Of a DNA stretch of 27,616 bases, positions 16,569-23,121 are shown piece by piece (position 1 is the stretch's first letter; each line of letters starts with the position of its first letter). This DNA comes from CAZKUN01 sp964555935 (GTDB lineage Bacteria; Armatimonadota; Zipacnadia; Zipacnadales; VGFC01), in the NCBI GenBank assembly GCA_964555935.1, contig CAZKUN010000111.1, positions 1 through 27,616 of the forward strand. Reading direction: 5' to 3'. The notes beneath the pieces are model-generated. The model did not search any database. It was not told where the DNA came from and was given only the letters and a program-made list of their open reading frames with translations. The position numbers were made by a program, and so were the translations under genes.

Positions 16569-17588
16569 CACGGCAGGCGGATCCTGGTAATCCCCCGGCA
16601 GCACGAGGCGCCGGCCGCTGGTGGCTCGCATGATGCGATCGATGGGCACCCCCTCGAAGGCACTGACGTAGAGAATCTGGTCCTCGCGCAACTCCTCGAA
16701 GTACTGCTCGACATCCTCGGACGCGCGATCATTGGTCTGGACGGCGCGCAAGGACTTCATCTCCCGCCAGGTGGGGATGTGGTGCGCGTGGGCGCCGCAG
16801 AGATGGATCATGCCGCCGCCTGGGTAGAGAGAGAGCAGCTCGTCATCCAACGGCGCGATGAAATCGCGGTAGAGCCCCGGCGAGAGGAGCTGCGTGCTGC
16901 AGCCGCAGAGCTGGCCGAATCCCGGTGGCTGGCAGCGATGGGCCGGCACGATGCACTGAAGTTGAGCCGGCGGGAGCGCGTCGAGGTACCAGCGGTGCAG
17001 CTCGCAGATCACGTCATTCATGACCCGAAGATCGCGCGCGGCGGCCTCGGGGTCGGTTAGCATCGCGAGGATGATCCTCTGGCCGTAGAGGTTGAGCGCG
17101 ACGTTGAGGGCGCTGGACAGCGTCGGCAGGCCGAAGAGAACGCCGGGCACGTTGCCGTCGATGAAAGCGCGAGTGACGGCCTTTGCCTCCTGCCACTGAT
17201 CAACAGAGCCGAGATCGGGGTAGGGCAGCTTGCCGATCGGGGTGTCGACGTAATGCGCCTGCCACGAGCCGTCATCCATCTGGAAGCAATCGGCGCCGAA
17301 GAGATGGTCGACGAAGTGCACGCCGCGCGGGTTGTAGGTGACCGTCAGCGGCCGAAAGACGAGCGGGTCCTTCGCGGCCTCGACGTGCCGGGCGGCCTCG
17401 TCGAGCGCGCCGTCGAGCCATGCCTCCCCACCGGGACCAGGATCCTCGGTGACCAGCGACAGCCCGCACAGCACGAAGACATGCTCAAGCTGCTCACCCG
17501 CGTAGAGCGCGGACAGACGCGCGAAGTGGTGGTCGTAGGCTGCGGTGAGTTCGGGATCGCGGAGGGCGTCACCAGCGGATGGGTTCAT
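16563..17588 (-). CDS. URO-D-fold protein (uroporphyrinogen decarboxylase / MtaA-like)
   Basis: A 341-residue protein of the uroporphyrinogen-decarboxylase superfamily. Family features are LSPGLYRDFIAPLDDELL before the IHLCGAHAHHIP segment, and the GNVPGVLFGLP strand. H262-x-C264 matches the first part of the H-x-C...C zinc site of corrinoid methyltransferase relatives such as MtaA and MtbA. A C-terminal third cysteine is not apparent, so zinc binding and methyl transfer are uncertain. It is not a heme-pathway HemE by motif, and no corrinoid protein is nearby. The start overlaps the 3' end of the propeller lipoprotein gene by 20 bp, so the two are probably co-transcribed and coupled. The upstream Shine-Dalgarno is weak. 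Confidence 0.82.
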   Translation of the reverse strand: MNPSAGDALRDPELTAAYDHHFARLSALYAGEQLEHVFVLCGLSLVTEDPGPGGEAWLDGALDEAARHVEAAKDPLVFRPLTVTYNPRGVHFVDHLFGADCFQMDDGSWQAHYVDTPIGKLPYPDLGSVDQWQEAKAVTRAFIDGNVPGVLFGLPTLSSALNVALNLYGQRIILAMLTDPEAAARDLRVMNDVICELHRWYLDALPPAQLQCIVPAHRCQPPGFGQLCGCSTQLLSPGLYRDFIAPLDDELLSLYPGGGMIHLCGAHAHHIPTWREMKSLRAVQTNDRASEDVEQYFEELREDQILYVSAFEGVPIDRIMRATSGRRLVLPGDYQDPPAVL

Positions 17589-19332
17589 TCGGAAGCTCGG
17601 GGATGATGCCGTCCGGCAGCGGCGGCTTGATGGTGTACTTAACCCGCTGAACCGAATCGCCCTCTACCGCGAGGTACTCGAGACACCCGTCATCATAGAA
17701 CGCGAGACCCTCGCCGACGACATAGTCGTACCAGACGCCGGGCAGCTCATCGACGACCACCGTCTCGGCGCCGTCTCGGCGCGCGCGGTGAGCAACGTGT
17801 TGGCTGTCGGGGCTGATGGCGATGCTCTCGACCCAGTCGTAGTACTGGCCTCGGAGAGCGCCGACCACGACGCAGTGCTTCCTGGCGTACCACCCATCCT
17901 CCCACGCGTGGTAGACAACGCGTTCGCCGTCGGGCGTGAACATGAGAGGGTAAATACCGGCGAGGGAGAGGGCCTCCTCGACGCCATCCATCACGATCGT
18001 GGACCCAGCGCTGGTGCGCGCCACGTAGGCGGTCTTGGATCCGTCGGCGCTGAAGATCGGATTGGTGTACCCCAGACCCTCGTACGCAAGGCCAAGCGCT
18101 CCATCGATCACCACGTAGCGTTTCTCGCCGATCCGGACGGTATACATGCTGCGTGTCCCGTCCGAGCTGAAGACGATGTCGCCAACCATGTGGTACGGGG
18201 GACTGGTCTGGCCATCATCGACGACGTGGAGAGCGCTGCCGCGTCTGGCGACGTACACGAGCCGTGAGGTGTCGGGATAGAACGCGATCGTGTCGGCATG
18301 GACCTCATCGAAGGGCTCGCCTTCCTCGCCATCCAGCACCACCGTGTCGTGGGTGCGGCCGGTCGCCACGTAGGCGAGGTGGGTGCTGTCCGGGCTGAAT
18401 GTCATGCCTTCAGAGATGACATCTGCGTAGGGGGGACCCGGAACGCCGTCCCACACAACACGAGCACCCTCGCCGTCCCATGCGATGTAGGCGACGTGAG
18501 CCCCGTCCGGGCTGAAGAGCGCGTGGTCCGCAACGCGAAATGCCGGCCCGGCTTTCCCATCGACGACCATCATCTGATGCGGTCCCGAATACGCGATATA
18601 GGCAAGTCGAGATCCGCGTCGCGCGAACACCACGTCTCCCACATAGTCGAACGTCCGCTGTGCGGCGCCGTCAACCACCATGAAGCGCTCGAGCCCGCGT
18701 TCCACCTTGTATACAAAGGCGCTGGAATCGGGCGTGAAGGCGAGGTCACTGACGAAGTCGTACCTCGGCCCTTCATCCCCATCAGTCACGACCGCCCACT
18801 GGCCATCGTCCCAGATGCTGTGGGTGTAACGGGAGCTGTCGGGGCTGAACACGAAATCGTCCACACCGTCGTGCTCTTCCAGCTCCTCGCCATCGACCAC
18901 ATACCAGGCCATGCTGCCGTCGATGAGACTGTACGCGACGTGGCTGCTGTCTGGACTGAATGTGGCCAGGGAGAGCGTGTCGCCCGGCGGACCCGCTTCA
19001 CCATCCACTACCACGTGCCACTCGCCGGCGTCCATGACGGCACACGCGATCCGCGCGCCGTTTGGCGAGAACTGCGGCACGCCGACATAGTCGTAGAGCG
19101 GAGATTCCGCGCCATCGTGGGCCAGGAACTGCTTGCCGCCGCGCGATCCCATCCAGGCCATGTGTCGGCCGCCAGGGCTAGGGACGAGAGGCGAATGGGG
19201 CTGGGACAGGCGCGCGACTTCTTCCCGCCAAACGGTGTATCCGTGGGGGATGCCGGAGGTGTTGCGGACACAGCCGAGGAGTAGCGCCGCGACTCCCGCC
19301 AAGAGACCACACGTCATCCGCGCCAGTTTCAT
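17569..19332 (-). CDS. Lipoprotein of repeated WD40/PD40-like beta-propeller blades
   Basis: A 587-residue protein. The start ATG at 19332 follows AGGAGGGG. The N-terminus is a lipoprotein signal with lipobox ending LLLGC (C21), so it should be membrane-anchored outside the cytoplasm. The rest is made of blades of about 37-42 residues with the PD40/TolB-type core (FSPDGAHVAYIAWDG, FSPDSTHLAYVATG, FTPDGERVVYHAWED). I count about 14 cores, enough for two seven-bladed propellers. Between cores a second motif recurs (VVDGEEG-P-YD). Function is likely binding or scaffolding; no enzyme motif is seen. It overlaps the URO-D-like gene downstream. The open frame extends upstream through repeats and the N gap to 20157, but that part is not protein. 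Confidence 0.88.
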   Translation of the reverse strand: MKLARMTCGLLAGVAALLLGCVRNTSGIPHGYTVWREEVARLSQPHSPLVPSPGGRHMAWMGSRGGKQFLAHDGAESPLYDYVGVPQFSPNGARIACAVMDAGEWHVVVDGEAGPPGDTLSLATFSPDSSHVAYSLIDGSMAWYVVDGEELEEHDGVDDFVFSPDSSRYTHSIWDDGQWAVVTDGDEGPRYDFVSDLAFTPDSSAFVYKVERGLERFMVVDGAAQRTFDYVGDVVFARRGSRLAYIAYSGPHQMMVVDGKAGPAFRVADHALFSPDGAHVAYIAWDGEGARVVWDGVPGPPYADVISEGMTFSPDSTHLAYVATGRTHDTVVLDGEEGEPFDEVHADTIAFYPDTSRLVYVARRGSALHVVDDGQTSPPYHMVGDIVFSSDGTRSMYTVRIGEKRYVVIDGALGLAYEGLGYTNPIFSADGSKTAYVARTSAGSTIVMDGVEEALSLAGIYPLMFTPDGERVVYHAWEDGWYARKHCVVVGALRGQYYDWVESIAISPDSQHVAHRARRDGAETVVVDELPGVWYDYVVGEGLAFYDDGCLEYLAVEGDSVQRVKYTIKPPLPDGIIPELPNEPIRW

Positions 19333-19396
19333 CCGACCCCTCCTTCGCGCCATGCTCGACTGGGCATTCCCCTGCAACGAGCTTGCCGCCTGCCTA

Positions 19397-20034
19397 CCAC
19401 TCCTCGGAGGGGAAGGTGAGGAGGCAGACGGTCCTCCGCGCAACGGCATGGGCCCTCGCATGGAGCGGCAGTGGGAGCAAGTCACCGAGCCTGGCGTGTC
19501 GCAGCTAAAGCAGCTCCTACGCGGCGGCTCTGTCGTACGGATCTCCGGCCGTAAGACCCTCCGTGTAGGAGCGGGTTCAGCCGCGACAGATTCATCCCCG
19601 ATGAGCACTGCCCAGAGCCGCAGGTGGCGAGCGGTTCGCGGAGTCACCATTCCTCGGACGGGAAGGTGAGGAGGCAGACCGTCCTCCGCGCAACGGCATG
19701 GGCCCTCGCATGGAGCAGCATTGGGAGCAAGTCGCCGAGCCTGGCGTGTCGCAGCTAAAGCAGCTCCTACACGGCGGCTCTTCCTCACGGATTCAGGACC
19801 GTAGAATCTTCCGTGTAGGAGCGGGTTCAGCCGCGACAGATTCATCCCCGATGAGCACTGCCCANNNNNNNNNNNNNNNNNNNNNNNNNNNNNNNNNNNN
19901 NNNNNNNNNNNNNNNNNNNNNNNNNNNNNNNNNNNNNNNNNNNNNNNNNNNNNNNNNNNNNNNNGAGCCGCAGGTGGCGATCGATTCGCGGAGTCACCAT
20001 TCCTCGGACGGGAAGGTGAGGAGGCAGACGCGGC
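19397..20034. repeat. Tandem 250-bp REPIN-containing repeat with a scaffold gap
   Basis: The words TCCTCGGA-GGGAAGGTGAGG (19401, 19651, 20001), the right REP half ending at 19520 and 19770, and the left REP half starting at 19565 and 19815 all recur with period 250; the third copy is displaced by exactly 100 more, the length of the N run. Each unit holds a right half-site, a 44-bp linker, a left half-site, and about 45 bp identical or nearly so to the 3' end of the ImmA gene. The true copy number is unknown because of the gap. No gene is seen between 19333 and 19993 other than these repeats. Confidence 0.9.
19865..19964. other. Assembly gap (100 N)
   Basis: One hundred N. Joining the flanks directly (CCCA to GAGCCG) reproduces the second tandem copy without loss, so 100 is a placeholder rather than a measured length. 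Confidence 0.99.
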
Positions 20035-20685
20035 GGATGGAGCTGCGCTCGGGAAGGGCGGGCCAGGCCGCGCAGCGGAAGCCCTCGCCCTCGGCGCGAG
20101 TGGCGTCGGAGGAGGGCCAGGCATCGTAGACTGCGTCGACGGCCGCGCGCTCCTCATCGGAGATGCGGCTGGGGAGATTCATGCCATCGCCCGCGAGCCG
20201 GGCGGCGACGTGACCGTTGTCGATGATCGTGCAGGCGGATGGCGTGCAGACCGGAACGCGGCGCGCCGCGGCCTCCCAGCTCACGTCGAATTGCTCGCGG
20301 AGGTGGGGGAGGCTCCAGTCGGACTCGCGACCGACTCGCGCGTACCAACCCCGAGGCATGAGCATCTCCGAGGCGCCGACTTGGAAAGCCCACTCGGTCT
20401 GATCGGCCAGCCCCCGATCGATCTCAGACNNNNNNNNNNGCGACGGACCTCGATCTCGAGGATCTCATGGGCGACCGTGAAGCGGAGCCGCTCGCGGGCG
20501 ACGCCTGAAGGCAGGCCGATGCTCGCGCGTCCGCGGCGGATGGTCCAGCGCGGCGCGCCGTCGGACTCGCGAATGGTGATGTCGAGCGCGGCGGCGATCT
20601 CGTACGGGTCGACCGGCGGGCCCTCGAAGTGGTCGAAGGTCAGCGTCTCCGCGAGTTCGAGGATGAGAGCGAGGAGATCGTCCAT
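19994..20685 (-). CDS. ImmA/IrrE-family metallopeptidase, broken by a 10-N gap
   Basis: The N-terminal part from the ATG at 20685 reads MDDLLALILELAETLTF, then PVDPYEIAAALDITI and RERLRFTVAHEI, the helix that carries the zinc motif. After the gap, in another frame, the text continues SEIDRGLADQTEWAFQVGA followed by SEMLMPRGWY, the classic EAN-x-FAAELLMP-like segment. This is the ImmA/IrrE (DUF955, COG2856) layout. ImmA proteases cleave an XRE repressor, as in ICEBs1 ImmR/ImmA. The repressor gene lies directly upstream on the same strand. The zinc motif reads HEILE instead of HExxH right at the gap edge, so activity cannot be judged. A gap of 10 leaves the halves out of frame; 2 modulo 3 would join them. 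Confidence 0.82.
20430..20439. other. Assembly gap (10 N) inside the ImmA gene
   Basis: Ten N interrupt the peptidase gene next to its zinc motif. The stated length gives a frameshift between two halves that otherwise match one family. Confidence 0.99.
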
Positions 20686-20703
20686 GGTGGTTTGTGATGG
20701 TCG

Positions 20704-20818
20704 CTGTAGGAGGGGTTTCAACAGGGAAACTCCGCGAGTTTCCGCGACGCCGTGCGGACGGCCGCAGGCAAGAATGCCTGCGCCACGTGACGACATGTCG
20801 GGGTTGAAACCCCTCCTA
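20704..20818. repeat. Subtype-b REPIN between repressor and ImmA genes
   Basis: The left half starts CTGTAGGAGGGGTTTCAAC, then carries the inserted palindrome GGAAACTC-CGC-GAGTTTCC at 20725-20743. The right half ends GGGGTTGAAACCCCTCCTA. The loop contains GCAGGCA-AGAA-TGCCTGC and is nearly identical to the loop at 24488-24540. It occupies nearly all of the 140 bp between the XRE and ImmA genes and could alter their co-expression. Confidence 0.92.
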
Positions 20819-20825
20819 AAACTGC

Positions 20826-21251
20826 TTACTGCTCGCGGCGTTCGTCCAGGAGGGCGTCGAGCCAGTCGCCGGGCGACCAGCTCATCGCGCCGCGGGCGCC
20901 GCGGTCGGGATCGGTTGGATCCGCGTAGCCCTTGAGCGCCTCGAGTTCGTCGGGACGCATCGCGCAGCCGGAGTCGATAAGCTGCTGCAACCCCGGTGGC
21001 ATCGATGTCTCATCCGGATCGTAGCTGGAGACGCTCGGCCCCGGCTCGTCGACATCCTCGGTGAAGAACCACGCGAGTGGGAAGCCACCGATCTTCGCGA
21101 TCCTCCGCAGCACCGCGATGGGTGGTTCGTTGCGACCCTTCTCGTAGTTGCGAACTGAACTATCGCTCTTCTTCCCCAAACGCCGCGCCATCTCTGCCTG
21201 GTCTAGACCCGCGGCATCTCGTGCCTGACGAATGCGATCTGGAAGTGACAT
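20826..21251 (-). CDS. XRE-family repressor (HTH_3)
   Basis: A 141-residue protein. Residues about 5-62 are a Cro/CI-type helix-turn-helix (IRQARDAAGLDQAEMARRLG, then the YEKGRNEPPIAVLRRIAK recognition and dimer part). The C-terminal 75 residues are acidic and Pro-rich with no recognised domain; they may hold the site cut or bound by the ImmA protein encoded downstream. Two palindromes, CGTGAGTTTAACTCACG (21377) and an almost identical one (21309), lie in the divergent promoter region and are the obvious candidate binding sites. The start ATG has only a distant AAAGGG. It resembles ImmR-like regulators of mobile elements; which element it controls is inference. Confidence 0.88.
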   Translation of the reverse strand: MSLPDRIRQARDAAGLDQAEMARRLGKKSDSSVRNYEKGRNEPPIAVLRRIAKIGGFPLAWFFTEDVDEPGPSVSSYDPDETSMPPGLQQLIDSGCAMRPDELEALKGYADPTDPDRGARGAMSWSPGDWLDALLDERREQ

Positions 21252-21308
21252 GGCTTCGCGCCAGCCCTTTCGTTGATCAACGTCGGGGTCACGCTACGAA
21301 CCGCTATA

Positions 21309-21327
21309 CCGTGAGTTTAACTCATGG
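21309..21327. promoter_or_regulatory. Operator O1 (candidate XRE site)
   Basis: A 19-bp palindrome with one mismatched pair and core GTGAGTTTAACTCA, matching O2 at 21377-21393 over 14 bases. It overlaps a possible leftward -10 (TTAAAC on the minus strand) for the repressor gene, whose -35 would be TTGTCA on the complement of 21338-21343. Confidence 0.7.
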
Positions 21328-21336
21328 AGATAGGAC

Positions 21337-21365
21337 TTGACAAGGGCACGGAGCGTGATTATACT
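21337..21365 (+). promoter_or_regulatory. Near-consensus sigma-70 promoter for the split-sigma genes
   Basis: TTGACA (21337-21342), a 17-base spacer, then TATACT (21360-21365). This is the best promoter match I find in the window. Transcription would start near 21372, just before operator O2, giving a leader of about 55 bases to the TTG start at 21428. Confidence 0.82.
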
Positions 21366-21376
21366 GCACGGTTTCA

Positions 21377-21393
21377 CGTGAGTTTAACTCACG
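21377..21393. promoter_or_regulatory. Operator O2 (candidate XRE site)
   Basis: CGTGAGTTTAACTCACG is a perfect 17-bp palindrome around a central T. It lies from about +6 to +22 relative to the predicted start, so bound repressor would block initiation or early elongation. Its centre is 67 bp from that of O1. Confidence 0.75.
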
Positions 21394-21427
21394 CTCGCGA
21401 TTATCATCACATTCTGGAGGCAGCGGA

Positions 21428-21646
21428 TTGACTGAGGCCGAGATGTGCCTGAGGGTCGACATGAGACGCGCGCTAGACCAACTGAGCAAGCTTGAGCGCA
21501 AGGCGGTGCTTCTGATATCCCTAGGTGAGTTGACGGTCCGCGAGGCCGCGGAGACGCTCGGAATCCCACGCAGCAACTGCCATCGGATCCACCGGTCGAC
21601 GATGCGGAAGCTCCGCCGCCAACTGCAACCTCACAGAGAGCCGTAG
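21428..21646 (+). CDS. Sigma-70 region 4-like DNA-binding protein
   Basis: A 72-residue protein that corresponds to sigma region 4 only: RRALDQLSKLERKAVLLISLG aligns with the 4.1 pattern (L-x-x-L-x-x-x-E-R-x-V-L-x-L) and LTVREAAETLGIPRSNCHRI with the 4.2 helix-turn-helix that contacts the -35 element. No region 2 or 3 is present. The start is TTG at 21428, seven bases after GGAGG; the next ATG (21443) would trim the first helix. It is the first gene after the strong promoter at 21337-21365 and is followed 88 bp later by a region 2-like gene. It could be part of a two-subunit sigma factor like SigO/RsoA of Bacillus, or a small phage-type activator. Confidence 0.82.
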   Translation: MTEAEMCLRVDMRRALDQLSKLERKAVLLISLGELTVREAAETLGIPRSNCHRIHRSTMRKLRRQLQPHREP

Positions 21647-21695
21647 AGGGGTCGCAGACAAATAGTTGGGACAGAACGACGGTTTCTTGCGACTA

Positions 21696-21707
21696 GTACA
21701 TATGTAC
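21696..21707. promoter_or_regulatory. 12-bp palindrome between the two sigma-like genes
   Basis: GTACATATGTAC is a perfect 12-bp palindrome, AT-rich in a GC-rich region, about 40 bp upstream of the region 2-like gene. It could be a regulator site; chance is also possible. Confidence 0.3.
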
Positions 21708-21734
21708 GTAGCAACGAAGCGCGGTGGTGATGCC

Positions 21735-22085
21735 ATGACCAAGACCAACTCGACACAACGATCGGGCGAGCAGCGGCAGAGGCAGAAGCGCTCTCCATTT
21801 GTCTCAAGAATCGAACATTTGATCGACTGGGCGGAACCGACGGTACTGAAGACGTGCCGCGACGTGTGGCGCGAGACGCACCCGCGGGGGATGGAGTTGG
21901 CGGACCTGCACCAAGAGGGACGGATCGCGGTTTTCGAGGCGGCGGAAGCGATCACCGCAGCGCGACGGCCGAGGGCGATGGTGGCGACGGTGGTGCGGCG
22001 GCAGGCGTACGATGCGATCCGGGATCTGTCGGGACGCGAGCGTCGAGGCGCGGCGGGTCATGCGAAGCACGCGGCGGCGGGATGA
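21735..22085 (+). CDS. Sigma-70 region 2-like protein
   Basis: A 116-residue protein from the ATG at 21735. Residues about 30-100 match sigma region 2: the helix around EPTVLKTCRDVW, then ELADLHQEGRIAVFEAAEAI, the 2.1-2.2 core that binds the RNA polymerase beta-prime clamp (consensus D-L-x-Q-E-G), and VATVVRRQAYDAIRDLSGR, resembling 2.3-2.4. It lacks region 4. The Ala/Arg/His tail is untypical. An in-frame ATG at 21702 and TTG at 21666 give longer forms; neither has a good ribosome site, and that of 21735 (GGTGGTGAT) is only fair. Paired with the region 4-like gene just upstream, it suggests a split sigma factor with the domains in reverse gene order. Confidence 0.75.
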   Translation: MTKTNSTQRSGEQRQRQKRSPFVSRIEHLIDWAEPTVLKTCRDVWRETHPRGMELADLHQEGRIAVFEAAEAITAARRPRAMVATVVRRQAYDAIRDLSGRERRGAAGHAKHAAAG

Positions 22086-22096
22086 GCGGTGGAATC

Positions 22097-22122
22097 GGCA
22101 ACGGGGCACGCGCCCCGTTGCC
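22097..22122. terminator. Bidirectional hairpin between convergent genes
   Basis: An 11-bp perfect stem, GGCAACGGGGC and its complement, around the loop ACGC. It lies between the stops at 22085 (plus strand) and 22141 (minus strand). There is no T-run, so termination strength is uncertain. Confidence 0.65.
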
Positions 22123-22140
22123 ACGCGGTGGACGGCTCGT

Positions 22141-23037
22141 CTAGACAGCGTCGATGTCGCCGAGGCCGAAGTGATCGATGTAGGCCTGAGCGGTGGCGGC
22201 CATCACGATCGGCACGGACACCAGCACTCCAACACAACAAGCGATGGTGCCGAGGCCGGTTATGATCTGGAAGAGCAATGCCGTCAGCGCGAAGAGCAGA
22301 ATGTTGCGCTTGAAGACCTCAAAGGATGCGGAGATCGCGTCCATCGGAGAGGCGCCGGTCGCCGCGATGTGCGCGAAGGTGAAGAGCACGGCTCCCTGCA
22401 GCAGCGGGGTGAGGATGAAGCGCGCGCCATAGCTCCAGAACATGGAGACCATGTACAGGACGTCATCGCCTCCGGAGACCTGGATCACCATGGAGGGGCC
22501 AGACGATACCAGGGCGATGCCCATGCTGGCGAGCGTGATCAGCAACCATGCTACAAACGCCGAGCCGAACCAGCGGAAACCATCGAAGACGTCGCCAGCC
22601 TGCACGGCCTGGCCCTGCAGCCGCCGCAAGATCATCATGTAGAGTCCCACGGTGAGCGGCCCGGCGCAGATCCCCACCGAGAAGACACTCAACACGCTGA
22701 CCATCAACGTGGCCAACATGAACGTGCCGATATCACCGGTCACCGTGTACCAGCCGGCGTTCAACCAGGCACCGATATCAACCTCACCCGTGCCACCCAG
22801 GCGCGGCGGCGTGTAGCCGGGCGTATCGGTCATCGGCGGCGCGGGATATCCCACCGGTGGAGGTGGCAGCGGGAGCGGCGGCCCGGGTGGACCTGTCGCC
22901 GGCGGCGGCCCAGGTGGTCCAGGTGGCGGACCGGACGGCGGAGGCGGATCAGCCGGCGGCGGCCCCGGAGGTCCCGGGGGCGGTGGCGGTGGAGGCGGCG
23001 GTGGAGGGGGAGGCGGGACCGGCGGCTGGGTGTCCAA
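22141..23037 (-). CDS. Membrane protein with a poly-proline N-terminal tail
   Basis: A 298-residue protein starting at TTG (23037), with GGAG eight bases upstream. Residues 8-21 are 14 consecutive prolines written with mixed CCG/CCT/CCA/CCC codons. PPG-rich sequence continues to about 70. The rest is a bundle of about five or six transmembrane helices (around 95-290) preceded by the amphipathic VDIGAWLNAGWYTV. The membrane part resembles that of the GYF_2 protein at 13020-14111 (IACCVGVLVSVPIVMAATAQAY against LALGIGMIVSAPVSMLMYSVIY) and DUF975-like proteins. The tail is probably cytosolic and could be bound by GYF- or SH3-like domains. Translating 14 prolines normally needs EF-P. It is followed on the same strand by nothing and preceded by another membrane protein gene. 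Confidence 0.82.
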   Translation of the reverse strand: MDTQPPVPPPPPPPPPPPPPPGPPGPPPADPPPPSGPPPGPPGPPPATGPPGPPLPLPPPPVGYPAPPMTDTPGYTPPRLGGTGEVDIGAWLNAGWYTVTGDIGTFMLATLMVSVLSVFSVGICAGPLTVGLYMMILRRLQGQAVQAGDVFDGFRWFGSAFVAWLLITLASMGIALVSSGPSMVIQVSGGDDVLYMVSMFWSYGARFILTPLLQGAVLFTFAHIAATGASPMDAISASFEVFKRNILLFALTALLFQIITGLGTIACCVGVLVSVPIVMAATAQAYIDHFGLGDIDAV

Positions 23038-23121
23038 GTCGGTGCTCCGTTATTTGGATCGGTTGATGGTGGGACCGTATACCCAGTTCGCTGAAAACGC
23101 GAGACGGCCTGCCGGGCGAGG

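Noticed and set aside
19441..19860. Two similar short frames starting MGPRME in the tandem array
   Set aside because: They are translations of the 250-bp repeat unit; similarity reflects DNA repetition, not a protein family.
17569..20157. An 862-codon open frame on the minus strand running through the 100-N gap
   Set aside because: Everything upstream of 19332 is REPIN sequence and N; the ATG at 19332 has the lipoprotein signal and AGGAGGGG. Only 17569-19332 is annotated.
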